Assembly: GCA_947168725.1 (NCBI GenBank)
Contig: CAMVNA010000001.1
Location: 124,001-188,000, forward strand
Direction: 5' to 3'
DNA: 64,000 nucleotides
Source: an uncultured bacterium
Lineage (GTDB): Bacteria > Patescibacteriota > Gracilibacteria > Absconditabacterales > Absconditicoccaceae
Shown here piece after piece: positions 1 through 10,370 of the stretch (position 1 is the stretch's first letter; each line of letters opens with the position of its first letter). Below the pieces are notes generated by a model. The model saw only the letters and a list, made by a program, of their open reading frames with translations, did not search any database and was not told where the DNA came from. The translations under genes and the position numbers were made by a program.

Positions 1-97
1 GGTATCCAGGTAGTGTGTAGGTGCCAGTACCAGTGCGATCATCAGTTTTTACGCCATTATCCAAGATGGCTTTAAGCAATGATAAATACTGTTTCAT
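1..97 (-). CDS. thyA: Thymidylate synthase, N-terminal fragment
   Basis: The first 32 residues of thymidylate synthase, which methylates dUMP to dTMP using methylene-tetrahydrofolate. The N-terminus MKQYLSLLKAILDNGVKTDD is followed by RTGTGT, the phosphate-binding arginine loop typical of ThyA. The rest lies beyond the left edge of the window. The start is the only ATG in register with this motif. No in-frame TGA falls in the fragment. It diverges from the large ATPase gene at 301. Confidence 0.85.
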   Translation of the reverse strand, partial: MKQYLSLLKAILDNGVKTDDRTGTGTYTLPGY

Positions 98-235
98 AAA
101 TTAAAAATTTTTGTTTTGAGTTGATTATTAATATTTTATTTAATTTTTTTGCAGGAGGTAGAATAAGTAAACAATAAAAAAAGTCAAGTTATAAAAATAT
201 AAAAAAATTTTTTAAGTAAAAAAGTCTGATTTTTT

Positions 236-264
236 TTGACTTTTTTTGTTTGTTGGATTATAAT
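236..264 (+). promoter_or_regulatory. Sigma70-type promoter for the ATPase gene
   Basis: TTGACT (236-241), a 17-base spacer, then TATAAT (259-264). This is a near-consensus promoter giving a leader of about 30 bases before the ATG at 301. The -35 box overlaps an A/T-rich inverted repeat (218-226 with 238-246), which could also act as a weak terminator. The rest of 98-300 is AT-rich with no gene. Confidence 0.7.
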
Positions 265-300
265 TTGTTTGTGATTTATAATATTGTTATATTTAGGTAA

Positions 301-3300
301 ATGGGAATCGATAGAGATAATTGTGTAAAGTTGCTTCATGATCAGTTTGTATCTGATTTTTCACAAATTAATAATATTTCTAAACTTACATCAAATTCTT
401 GGTGAAATAATAAGGCAGAATGTCTTTCGTATTACTGAAATAGTTATATAGAAGTAAAAAATACTTTAGAGAATTGGAAACAAACAGAAAGGGAATGAAT
501 AGTAAATCAAGTTGAAGAAAAATCTACTCAAGAAGAAAGGGGTGATAAATTTATGGCAGCGATACAAACATTATGAGATGCTAATTTTGAAAATTTACCA
601 GAAATGTGACAGTCTTTGTTGTTTCTTGGTAAGTATATACTTATATGATTCTTTGCGATAATACTGTTAGGTATTTTTATGAGAGCGATGAAAGTCTTTT
701 TGAGATATCTTTATGGTTTTTGTAATTCTCATAGGTTGATATTTTTGAAAGTTCTTTTACCTAGATGAGATTGAAAGTCTGATCGTGAACAAGAAAAAGA
801 AATAGCAAAAGATATGAAAGAAAAGATCGGTAGGATGTCTCAGGTTTTGTGAAATTTACATAAAATGAATGAAATTAGTACACATGAAAAAATAATGCAA
901 TTTTTTTTCTGAAAACATAAATTAGTTTTTATTTATCAGTATGAGAATGGTCAGCTTTCTTGTTTGGTATGAACATATCCAGAATATCAAGAAATGGTTG
1001 AAAGTGCAATAGCTTCTCAATATTCAGCCGCATCTATTGAGAGGGTTTCTAGACCTAAATTTTTTAAGAAAAAATATTTTGATGTTCAAGTTTTGGAAAC
1101 AAAAAAAGATCCTTTATATACAATTAAACTTTATAAAAATATTCCAGACGATCCGATAAATAACATTATAGATTCTATGGGTAAAGTGAGTGCGGAAGAT
1201 ACTGTAAGCATTGTTTTTGTTGTAAAACCAGAAAAATCATCGTTTAATATGCGTAGACAAATCGCTTCAGATAGATTATATAAAAATTTAGATCTTTATG
1301 AAAGAAGGCGATTTAGTTGGAAAAATTTAATAAACCCTTTTATGTGGATTAAATTTGCTATACTGTGACCACAAAATAGTCTAGTGTCTGACAAAAAGGA
1401 AGAAAAAGAAGTAACAATGGTTCGTATGGTTAAAGCAAAAGAGGATAGTAGGAATGCAATGTGAGAAGAAGCGGCCAATCCAACATTTCGTTCTACAATA
1501 TCTATTATAGCATCTAGTAATGTACAAGGTAGGCCAAGGGAAATTATTAATAATTTGGAAAGTGCTTATAATGTGTATAGTGATGAATATAGTAACGCAC
1601 TTGAGTGTTCTAATTCAAAACATGATGTATTTTGATTTTTTTATGTGCCTTTATGGAGTGTTGGTGTATCGGTATATTTAACATGATTTTTTTCTAAATA
1701 TTCATATTTTTCAACAAATGAATTATCTTCCTTATTTCATTTTCCAGATGGATTGTATAACCGTGCTCCAGTAATAGAATGGATGCAATATAAGGTTGTA
1801 GCACCTCCGAGTAATTTACCAATGTTTGATGATGAGTGATGGAATGGTCGTGTGATATCTTGAGTATTGGCGGAGAAATATAAAAAATGAAATTTATCAG
1901 CAATCCTTGATGAATATCCTCATCATTGGGCGGTTTGAACTAGAACAGATCAGATTGAAGATTTAAAAATACTTTCGGATTGTAGTACAAAAGAAAAGAA
2001 AGAACACAATATTCATGAAGAAAATAATAAAATCTTTGTGAGAATTGTTAATAAAACAGATGATTTGAAGCCAATTTCTGAATGTATATGAGATAGTATT
2101 ATAGAAAAAGATGGAATATATTTTGTTGTTATAAAAAATAGTAAATGAAATATAACAAAGCCAATTTCTGAATGTTCACCTGAAGAGTTAATAGAAAATA
2201 ATATAATTGAAAAGGATTGAATGTTATATGTTAAGTTTGAAAAAGAAGAAGAAATAATAAAGCCAATTTCTGAATGTTCACCTGAAGAAAAAGAAAAAAA
2301 TGGAATTATAGAAAAAGATTGAGAAATATTTTTGAGTATAAAAAAAGAAAAAGTCATAAAATGATATAAAACTTATAAATGATGAGTTTTACTCTGAGTA
2401 AATATTTATAGAAATGTTTATTCTCCAGTGTATATTAAACGTGACGATAGGACGAGGCATCATTATGCTATATGAAAATCAGGTACATGAAAATCAGTTT
2501 TTTTACAAACTATTGCTAGACAAGATATTTGGAATTGAGATGGAATTTGTCTTATTGATCCACATGGAGATCTTGCGGAAGATATGCTAGCTTATATTCC
2601 AAAAGAAAGGGCAAAAGATGTAATATATTTTGAAGCATGAGATGAAGAAAGACCTATGTGACTTAATCTTTATGAAATAGATAATCTAGATCAGGCGGAT
2701 AGAACAGTAAACGATGCTACAGAAATTTTCCTTAAGATGTTTTGACCAGAAATATTTTGACCAAGAATTCAGGAATATTTTAAGTATGGAAGTCTAACTT
2801 TACTTGAGGATTTTGAGGATAGACCAACATTACTTGATGTAACGAGGCTTTTTACAGATGATGGATTCCGTGAATTTAAATTAAAAAAGGTTACAAATGC
2901 TGTAGTTAGAAATCGATGGGAAAAGACTTATAATGCGATGTGAGATAGAGAAAAACAGGAAATTATTCCATATTTCTCTTCTAAATTTGTGTCGTTTAAC
3001 ACAAATAGGCTTATTAGAAATATTATTTGACAGACTAAATCAGCATTTCAATTTGACGATGTTATGAATAATCAAAAAATATTACTTATTAATCTTTCAA
3101 AAGGTAAAATTTGAGAAATGAATGCCCAACTTTTGGGTATGATTATAGTATCAAAGGTTTATAATTCGGCGATGGCTAGAGCTTCGATTCCAGAAAGTGA
3201 AAGAAAAGATTTTTATCTTTATGTCGATGAATTTCAGAACTTTGTATCATGAACGTTTGCAGATATTTTATCTGAGGCCAGAAAATATAGACTTGGATTA

Positions 3301-3789
3301 ATTATGGCTCACCAATATATTGCCCAGTTAGATCCGGCTAAATGACTTGGGGATTCTTGATGATGAAAATCTGATGTAAAGGCTGCTGTGTTTGGTAACG
3401 TTGGTACAATGATGTCATTTAAAGTTGGTGCGCCGGATGCTGAATTTTTGGAAAAAGAATATGCTCCAGTCCTTTCTGGACAAGATATTGTGTGAATTGC
3501 AAACTATAAATCATATATCAAACTTAACATTGATAATGCAACAACACGTGTATTTAGTATGAACTCAATTTATACTAAAGATTATCAAAATAAAAAAATA
3601 GTTCCAATTTTAAAAGAATATTCAGCTAAAAAATACGGAAGAAGAAGAGAATTTGTGGATGCTGAAACTAGAGCAAGACTTTGACTGTGAATTGATGAAA
3701 ATGATTTACCAGAATCTTCGGATGTGTCTGATTCATCTTGAGAATCTTCATCTAATACAGAATGAGATAGTTGATGAGGAGAAGAATAA
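301..3789 (+). CDS. Type IV secretion-type DNA-binding ATPase (VirD4/TraG/HerA-like)
   Basis: A 1162-residue protein read through many TGA-Gly codons. The N-terminal part has a hydrophobic segment around residues 115-135. The C-terminal third is a motor ATPase: Walker A GKSGTGKS at about 725-732, then LIDPHGDLAEDML, and Walker B YLYVDEFQ near 973-979. This is the VirD4/TraG-type family common in CPR genomes, thought to pump DNA or protein at the membrane. Residues about 588-665 hold three copies of KPISEC, two continuing as SPEE, inside an acidic linker. The codon at 2914 (CGA) sits where relatives usually have an aromatic residue before Trp, so it probably encodes Trp. The tail is Ser/Gly/Glu-rich. 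No other T4SS parts are adjacent. Confidence 0.82.
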
Positions 3790-3895
3790 AAAACGTTATA
3801 ATATGGAGTATTAATTAAAAATGTAGATTTAGCCTATCAATCTTTTTCTTGATTTTAAAAATCTATTCAATATTATGCATTTGCCCACGGACAAT

Positions 3896-3969
3896 GGCAC
3901 CTTGACAGAGTGGTCTATTGTACGGGTCTGCAAAACCTTGGTTCGTCGGTTCGAATCCGACAGGTGCCT
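3896..3969 (+). tRNA. tRNA-Cys(GCA)
   Basis: The acceptor stem GGCACCT pairs with AGGTGCC. The anticodon loop is CTGCAAA and the T arm is GGTTCGAATCC. The discriminator is T and CCA is not encoded. The anticodon stem has one weak pair. Confidence 0.9.
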
Positions 3970-4034
3970 TGATCGGTGTTTCTGTCTGAAAACCAAGAGA
4001 TAGTTCTTTATAGGACAAACAATTCCGTACGAAA

Positions 4035-4066
4035 AAACCTGAACCGAAATTCAGGTTTTTCTTTTT
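4035..4066 (+). terminator. Rho-independent terminator after tRNA-Cys
   Basis: The stem AAACCTGAA / TTCAGGTTT has a six-base loop and is followed by a T-rich tract. It closes the ATPase/tRNA-Cys unit. The stretch 3970-4034 holds no gene that I can see. Confidence 0.85.
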
Positions 4067-4133
4067 CCTTTGATTTTTGGATATATTTTGTTACAAGTAA
4101 TAGGAATAAAAAATTTATATGTTTTTTGTGCAA

Positions 4134-5348
4134 ATGAAAAAATTTCTGTTTATTATCTTCTCTTTTGTTGTCATTTTTTTAGCATGATGTTCAAATTCAG
4201 ATAAACAGATTATAAAAATAGATCCACAAGAATGGATTTCTAAAAATTGAGTTTCTATTGAAGATAGTTTTAGTAAACAATTGGATGAAACTCAGTATAT
4301 TCAAGATTTAGAAAAGTTTCTTTCTTATGATATACTTTCTTTAACGGAAGATAGACCATTTAATTCTGATTTTTCTTTTTCTGTAAATTTTGATGAAAAA
4401 TCATCAGTTCAATGATGAGTAGAATTTTCTCAAAAAAAAGTTTCAAAATCGCGTAATGTGGAATTTTCAGATATTGATTTTGATATAAAAGCAGAGAATT
4501 TGGAAAAACAAGGAGAACCTTTTGATTTTTCTTGAAGTCTTTCTCTTTTGTATAATGATGGAGAAATGTATGCAAATTTACATGATTTGCATGTTTTTAT
4601 GGGAGAATGAAATGTAGTGGCTAAGATGTATACTTTATTATGAGATTTGGTTATTGATAATCGAGTAAACTTGGAGATTAATAGTTGATGAATTATTTCA
4701 GTAGATGAAAATGAAAATAAAAAATTACCGTATATGGTTTGAACAATAAAAAATGTATTGAAAACGGAAAATGCTCAATCTAGTCCGAATTTTTTGGGTA
4801 GTGTGACAGAACTACTTGATACAATAAATTCTTATATTGATTTAAGAATTTCAACAAACGAGTTGGGTATTCTTAATCAGGAAATATCATATTTTGAATT
4901 AGATGACAAAACCATCCAAAAAGAATTTACATGAAATTTTCAATGAAAAGATTCGGCGTTTGATTTATCTTTGCTTGTGTCTAAAAAGTGATTAGAAGTG
5001 CATATATATAATGTGAAAGAGTATGATGAAGCATCTCAACATTACCAGGATCTTGAATCTGAATTTATATTTTCTTTACAAGAAAAAGAAAAATCAGGAT
5101 ACTCTTTTATTTTTCAGTCAATGAAAGATCAACAAAAATTAGTTGATTTACAATGAAAGGTTAAATATGATAGTGTGATGAAATTTTCTGCTGATTTTGT
5201 TTTAGAACCACTAGAAATTATATCTTGACAGAAAATTTCGTGAAAACTTGATTGAAGTATTTTAAAAGAATCATGAAGGTGAGATGGAAAGATACCTGAG
5301 CTTACAGGGAATATTCTTTTGCGAAGTGAATTACTAGCCTCATTATAA
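4134..5348 (+). CDS. Putative lipoprotein of unknown function
   Basis: A 404-residue exported protein. The N-terminus MKKFLFIIFSFVVIFLAGC is a lipoprotein signal with lipobox FLAGC, so it should be processed by the Lgt encoded at 36414-37274. The mature part is rich in charged and beta-forming residues and includes the phrase SPNFLGSVTELLDTINSYID; I do not recognise a family. An upstream in-frame ATG at 4119 is possible, but the chosen start gives the cleanest signal peptide. It is followed after 31 bases by the LCP-family gene, so both may be envelope proteins. Confidence 0.75.
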
Positions 5349-5379
5349 TCAGAATTTTAATTATTTTATAGTAAGAGAT

Positions 5380-6963
5380 ATGTCTACTAAAAAGTCGTTT
5401 ACATCTTCAAATCTTTCAGAAAAAAAATGATTAATTCCGAGAAAAAAGTGATCAAAATCCGGAAGTAGCTTTTTAAAATGATTTTTGGTTTTTGTTTGAA
5501 TCTTGGTAATATTTTGTTTATCTGTTTGAGCTATTTCATGATTTAAATGATTTTTTGATAATATTAAAAAATCGATAATTTCATCTGTATCAAAAACGGT
5601 TTGAACTCCAATGAAAACGGATCAATATAATAGTGTAAATGTATTGTTGCTTTGATATGGATGAGTTGGGCATCAATGATGATTTTTAACGGATTCTATA
5701 ATGGTTGCATCATGGAATCCAGATGAAAATAATGTTACTTTGTTTTCTATCCCTCGTGATTTGTATGTTAAAAGTCCTGTGACTAATACATACTGAAGAG
5801 TTAATGCTATTTTTCAGCAGTATTATAGCAGAACAGAATCCATGGAGGAATCTGCTTTATGATTTGCGTGAAAGGTTTGAGAAATGTTATGATTAGATAT
5901 TCCATATTATGCAACTATAGATTTTCAAGCATTCAAAGAGATAGTAGATTCATTATGATGAGTGGATGTTTATGTGGAAAAAACCATTAATGATCCACAG
6001 TATCCAGCAGATAATATGATAAATTATAGTCCATTTTATATAGAGGCGTGAGATCAACATTTAGATGGAGCAACTGCATTAAAATATGCAAGATCTCGTC
6101 ATACTACTTCGGATTTTGATCGTGCAAAGCGTCAACAGAAATTGATTATTGCGATTAAGGATAAAATGCTTGAATCTTGATTAAGCGTTTCAACAGCAAG
6201 TCAGCTTTATGATCAATATAAAAAATATGTTCAGACAAATATTACGGCTCAGGAAATGCTTCGAACGGTTCAGTTTTTACCAGATATTAAAGAATTTTCA
6301 TCTTTTGGATATACTTCAACATGTGGAGATAGAGATGTAACGAGAATGGTTCCGTGATGCTTTTTATATAATCCTCCAATGGCACAATTTTGAGGAATGT
6401 CTGTGTTGCTTCCAGATGGGGCAAGTAGTAGAAACGTAAGTTATTATGATGAAATGAAAACTTTTGTTACATTTCTTTTGACTCATCGTAAGTTTTTAAC
6501 AGAATGAGCAAGTGTAGAAGTTGTGAATTGAATTGATGGCTGAGTATTGAATTCTAACTGACTATGAAGAGCTTCAGTAGCGACAAAATTGTGAGTGAAG
6601 ATGGTTAAATATTGATTAAATGTAACAAATGTTACGAATGGAGAGCATACAGATCATAGTTACATAACTATTAATATGGTATGAGATTTTAGTGGAACAA
6701 TTGATGCAATTCAGACATTTTTACCTATTCAAGATATTAGGGTGGATACATGAAGTGTACAAGAAGAGTATGATTCTGAATGAAATTTTATTGAATATTG
6801 GACAGATAGAGCGTATATAACGATTACTTTGTGAGATGATTTTGTTTTATGAAATGAATACTTTCCATGATTAGCACAAGAAAATTTTAGCTATAAATTG
6901 GATATAGAGCCAATACCTCCGTTAATTGAAGAGGAAGAATACGGAGATAGTGTTTTGGAGTAG
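5380..6963 (+). CDS. LytR-CpsA-Psr (LCP) family cell-wall glycopolymer transferase
   Basis: A 527-residue membrane-anchored protein. A cytoplasmic Lys/Ser-rich start is followed by one membrane segment (residues about 28-50). The LCP domain follows, with LLLGYGG, TDSIMVASWNP, SIPRDLYV, the conserved YARSRHTTSDFDRAKRQQKL and acidic and basic residues that bind polyprenyl phosphate. A C-terminal LytR_C-like domain (about 385-460) starts with SVEVVNGIDGGV. LCP enzymes attach lipid-linked glycopolymers to peptidoglycan. The catalytic arginines are CGT codons, in line with CGT, not CGA, being Arg here. It fits with the cell-wall genes ftsW and the CHAP hydrolase nearby. Confidence 0.9.
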
Positions 6964-7067
6964 GGGAAAAAAGAGGATATAAAAATTTAAAAAAGTTATT
7001 TGTTTGGTGTGTAAAAAGCATTGATTAACTGATATGTTTATTGTAATATAAAAATTTATAAAAACAC

Positions 7068-7095
7068 TTGACTTTTAACAGAATTAATATATTTT
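7068..7095 (+). promoter_or_regulatory. Possible promoter of the small membrane protein gene
   Basis: TTGACT at 7068-7073 and TATTTT at 7090-7095 with a 16-base spacer, in an AT-rich gap. The -10 match is imperfect. The gap 6964-7135 holds nothing else that I can see. Confidence 0.45.
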
Positions 7096-7135
7096 TATTT
7101 TTGTAAAAAAATAAAAATAACTAATAAAATTAATT

Positions 7136-7399
7136 ATGAACAGGAATTTTACTAGGAGCTACGCGCTCTTTGTGGCGATTATCGCCGTGGTGCTTGTTGG
7201 TCTTGAGATTGCAAACTTCATTAATGTGATGGGTTTCTCTTCCACAGGAGAAGGGTTCACTGTTACTTGGAATCAGGATGCTCCTTGGACTTTCGTTGCA
7301 ACTATCAAGTCGTGGTGGGTCTGGATTCTTGGAATCCTTTCCTTGTTGTTTCTCTTGTTCTGTCGTGAGAAGAAAGATTCAAATTCTACAACAGAGTAA
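7136..7399 (+). CDS. Small two-helix membrane protein with atypical codon use
   Basis: An 87-residue protein with two hydrophobic segments (about 8-30 and 58-78), separated by an aromatic-rich loop with TVTWNQDAPWTF, and a charged tail CREKKDSNSTTE. Unlike its neighbours it has no TGA. Its glycines are GGT, GGA and GGG, and it uses GC-richer codons such as GCG, GCC, GTG, CTC and ATC. This could mean recent acquisition or selection for high expression. It has its own promoter and terminator. I do not recognise a family. Confidence 0.7.
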   Translation: MNRNFTRSYALFVAIIAVVLVGLEIANFINVMGFSSTGEGFTVTWNQDAPWTFVATIKSWWVWILGILSLLFLLFCREKKDSNSTTE

Positions 7400-7431
7400 G
7401 AAATAGTTCCCATTTTGGGTAATTCTATGGA

Positions 7432-7457
7432 GGCACGCATACCGTAATTCGGCAGTG
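7432..7457 (+). terminator. Probable terminator of the small membrane protein gene
   Basis: GCAC...CCG taatt CGG...GTGC forms an interrupted hairpin followed by six T. It closes the single-gene unit. Confidence 0.6.
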
Positions 7458-7546
7458 TGCTTTTTTGATAATGGAAAATTTTGCTCTTGAAAATAATATC
7501 TCTAAATCTATTTATAAGAGATATTATTTATAATAAAATTCAACGT

Positions 7547-8281
7547 ATGGATCTATTGGTGCCAGAAGAAGTCCGTAAAAAGGAAAAAGAGTTACGTGAA
7601 TATGTAAAATGACTATGAATAGATGAAGATCAGATTAAAAATTCCGATCTTTTCCTTGTTGCTTTTATGCATAAATCTTATGCTGCTGATTTTAAAGTTA
7701 TTACATCACATAATGAAAGATTAGAATTTCTTTGAGATTCTATTTTATGAGCTTGTGTAGCAAAATTACTTTTTCTTAATCATGCGGAAATGACGGAATC
7801 TACAATGACGCTTTATAAAATCGCTCTAGTTCGTGAGGAAACTTTGGCAGAAGCTGCAAAAAAAATTTGATTAAATAAACAGTTGTTTATCAGTAAGTGA
7901 GAGGAAAATAATAATTGACGTGAGAAGGAGACAATTCTTTGAGATGCATTTGAGGCATTACTTGGGTATTTGTATATAGATTTTTGACCAGATGAAGTGC
8001 TGAAATTTGTGGAAAAATATTTATATCCCTTTATGGAGAGTATTTCAGCACATCCTGTTAAGTCATATAAAACATTAGTTCAGGAGCTGGTTCAAAGGGA
8101 TACTAAACAGATTCCAGAATATCGTGAAACTGAAGCGGAAGTTGATAAAAAGGGAAATGTTTTATTGTATAAATCGGAATTATTTATAAATGATGAAAAA
8201 TTTGCTGAAGGAACTTGAGTAAATAAAAAAAAGGCTCAAGAGTCGGCAGCTAAACAATATTATCAAAGATATAATAAATAG
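7547..8281 (+). CDS. rnc: Ribonuclease III
   Basis: A 244-residue double-strand RNA endonuclease for rRNA and mRNA processing. The RNase III signature HNERLEFLGDSIL lies near residues 55-67, with the second catalytic stretch GDAFEALLGYLYID around 130-143. A double-stranded RNA-binding domain at the C-terminus ends with KKKAQESAAKQYYQRY. The Gly of FLGDS and of GDAFEA are both TGA. Length and domain order are standard. Confidence 0.95.
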
Positions 8282-8366
8282 TAGTTTGGTTATGTTGTGA
8301 TAATTTGTTATTAAAAACGGAGGTTTATAGAACACTTTCAAAGATTTTTGGATGTAAGATTTTTAA

Positions 8367-8897
8367 TTAATCTTTGATTTTTCTTATTTTTCAAATCACT
8401 TTGTCAGTGAATAAAATTCATTCTAAATGATCCATTTCGTGCTGGATGACCACTGCACTAAATCATGAATATTTTTGGGTGTGAGTTTTTCATTTTTTGT
8501 CCTGATATTTTACAACTATCCATATCCATCTTTCAACATCTCCACATAAGCCAGGAACCGAAAGACAAGCCTCTTCTCATTTTCTTTTTTCTTCAGAATG
8601 TTCGATTATTTCTGGGTTTATCATTGCCGTTTCTCAGATGATTTTTTTGTCAGTTTTGTTTCACTTTTTTACTTTTTTCCATTGTGTAGTAGCTATAATA
8701 CGAACATTTTTTCCCACTTGAGGAGCTGCTAATCCAACTCAATCGTATGCATACATTAAATCTAATAGAATTTCAGAAAAGTCTTTAATGTCTTCATCAA
8801 AAATGTCAACGTTTTCAGATTTTTTTCTTAAAATCTGGTTGTTCTCTCAGGTTTGAAGTGGATAAAATACTTTTATTTGTTCTATGTTGTTATACAT
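8367..8897 (-). CDS. def: Peptide deformylase
   Basis: A 176-residue metalloenzyme removing the formyl group from nascent proteins. All three motifs are present: GLAAPQVG, EACLSVPG (usually EGCLSVPG, so Ala replaces the first Gly) and QHEMDH with the metal-binding histidines. The C-terminus continues LEGILFTDKVIGKIRK. The start codon gives MYNNIEQIKVFYPLQ, the usual distance from the first motif. It is divergent from the tRNA-Ser/LysM unit and may share the 8942-8991 promoter region. Confidence 0.93.
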
Positions 8898-8941
8898 TAT
8901 TATTAATATAAGTAAATATATTTATGTTATAATTATATGTA

Positions 8942-8991
8942 GTATAATTATATCAGACTTGAAAATCAATCTGAAATCGATATAATTATAC
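8942..8991. repeat. Perfect 13-bp inverted repeat with TATAAT boxes
   Basis: GTATAATTATATC (8942-8954) and its exact complement GATATAATTATAC (8979-8991) flank a 24-base loop. Each arm contains TATAAT, so the element can present -10 boxes in both directions between def and tRNA-Ser. It may be an operator or a hairpin. Confidence 0.6.
8959..8986 (+). promoter_or_regulatory. Promoter for tRNA-Ser(TGA) and the LysM/CHAP gene
   Basis: TTGAAA (8959-8964), a 16-base spacer, TATAAT (8981-8986). The start would be near 8993, about 67 bases before the tRNA. That leader (8992-9059) has no gene that I can see. Confidence 0.6.
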
Positions 8992-9059
8992 TTGCAATAA
9001 AGTTCAGCCGCAGTGGATTCTTATCTCCGAGTTATGGACTGTAATATGAATTCTCTTGT

Positions 9060-9146
9060 GGAGGGGTGGCAGAGCGGTTGAACGCGGCAGTCTTGAAAAC
9101 TGTTAACCGACTATTCGGTTCGTGGGTTCGAATCCCACCCCCTCCG
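9060..9146 (+). tRNA. tRNA-Ser(TGA)
   Basis: Class II tRNA with acceptor GGAGGGG / CCCCTCC, anticodon loop CTTGAAA, a long variable arm and discriminator G. CCA is encoded at 9147-9149. The next gene starts within a few bases, so both are probably cotranscribed. Confidence 0.95.
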
Positions 9147-9152
9147 CCATTT

Positions 9153-10256
9153 ATGTTATCTAATTATATGACTAGAACTCACAAAGTGAGCAAAATCAGA
9201 ATCTTCTTGACGATTGCTTGTTTGCTCGTATTCGGTGTCCTTGTTTCAGTGGCAGATAGATGCTGCTCTCCTGCAGATTTGCAGTATGTAAATCCTACCT
9301 TTGTCTCAGATTGATCAAAGGATGTGGCAATTAATTTAGATGCGATGAGTATTTCTATGGATGAGACCACAGATTTGGCGGTGGTTCAATACATAGTTCA
9401 AGAATGAGATACTTTGGAATCTATTGCAACAGAATTCTGAACGACAGTTTCAAATCTTCAGAAAATTAATTGAATTTCTTCAATTAAACCATGACAAAAG
9501 ATTGTGGTTACAAATGAGGAAGATGGAATTCTGTATAAAGTTAGAGAAAATCAGAATATTAAGGTTTTTGCAAATAAATACGGATTAGATCTAAAAGATT
9601 TGATGACGTTGAACTATATTACGGATGATAGTGAGATCCTTTATGAAGGACAAGAGATTTTTATAAATCTTTCAGAAGAAAAGGCTAATAATATTCCAGG
9701 ATTTATTGATAAAGCTCAACCTGATTTAACAATTCCTGTTGTGAAACCAAAACCAACAACAAATAAAACAACGACAAGAACAACTAGTAGAACGAGAGGA
9801 AATAGTGCAGGTACTACAGCGACATCAACATCTTCATCAGCTTCATCTTCTAGTTCAAGTAAGATAGTTAAAAAACGAACATATAATGCTAATATTAATA
9901 ATGGATTCTATCGTTGATATTGTACATGGTATGTTGCAACGCAAGTTCCTTCTATATTTAAGTATACATCGGAGGGAAGTCAGGATAGACCATTTGGATG
10001 AAATGCTTTGACTTGGTATAGTGCAGCTAAGGCAGCATGATATACAGTTTCAAAAACTCCTCGTGCTGGTTCAATAATAGTTTATAGTAGAATACGTTCA
10101 TCTGCGGGTCATGTATGAATAGTAAGACAATATCCTTATAATGGTGATAGTTCAAAGATGTTAGTAGAAGATATGAACTATGCAGGAAAGTTTGTGGTAA
10201 CACAGAGAATTGAATCTACATCACGTGGATGAATCATTTGATATATTTATTATTAG
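9153..10256 (+). CDS. LysM and CHAP domain cell-wall hydrolase
   Basis: A 367-residue exported protein. An N-terminal membrane or signal segment (about 14-32) is followed by two LysM peptidoglycan-binding units (YIVQEGDTLESIATEFG and YKVRENQNIKVFANKYG). A Thr/Ser-rich linker comes next, then a C-terminal CHAP amidase/endopeptidase domain with the nucleophile in GYCTWYVA (Cys257) and the histidine in SAGHVGIV (about His320). It probably cuts peptidoglycan during growth or attachment. A second ATG at 9168 is an alternative start; the first lies only a few bases after the tRNA. The 5' part is GC-richer and uses GGT for glycine, then TGA becomes common. Confidence 0.9.
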
Positions 10257-10280
10257 TATAGTTAAAAATTAATATATTAA

Positions 10281-10303
10281 GGCAGAGAAATCTGCCTTTT
10301 TAT
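10281..10303 (+). terminator. Rho-independent terminator after the CHAP gene
   Basis: GGCAGA gaaa TCTGCC followed by TTTTTAT. Confidence 0.9.
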
Positions 10304-10370
10304 ATTGAAAATTTTTGATAAAAATTTATGTTGTAGTTGGTTTTTTTATTGTGTTTTTTAAAGATTTTCA

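Noticed and set aside
151-165. Strong Shine-Dalgarno-like GCAGGAGGTAG in the first intergenic gap
   Set aside because: No ATG, GTG or TTG start follows at a suitable distance with an open frame.
4360-4575. Short open frames on the opposite strand under the standard code, here and at many other loci
   Set aside because: They are opposite-strand shadows of longer genes that read well with TGA=Gly.
9066-9314. Protein starting inside tRNA-Ser and running into the CHAP gene
   Set aside because: Its first 28 residues come from the tRNA; the true start is just after it.
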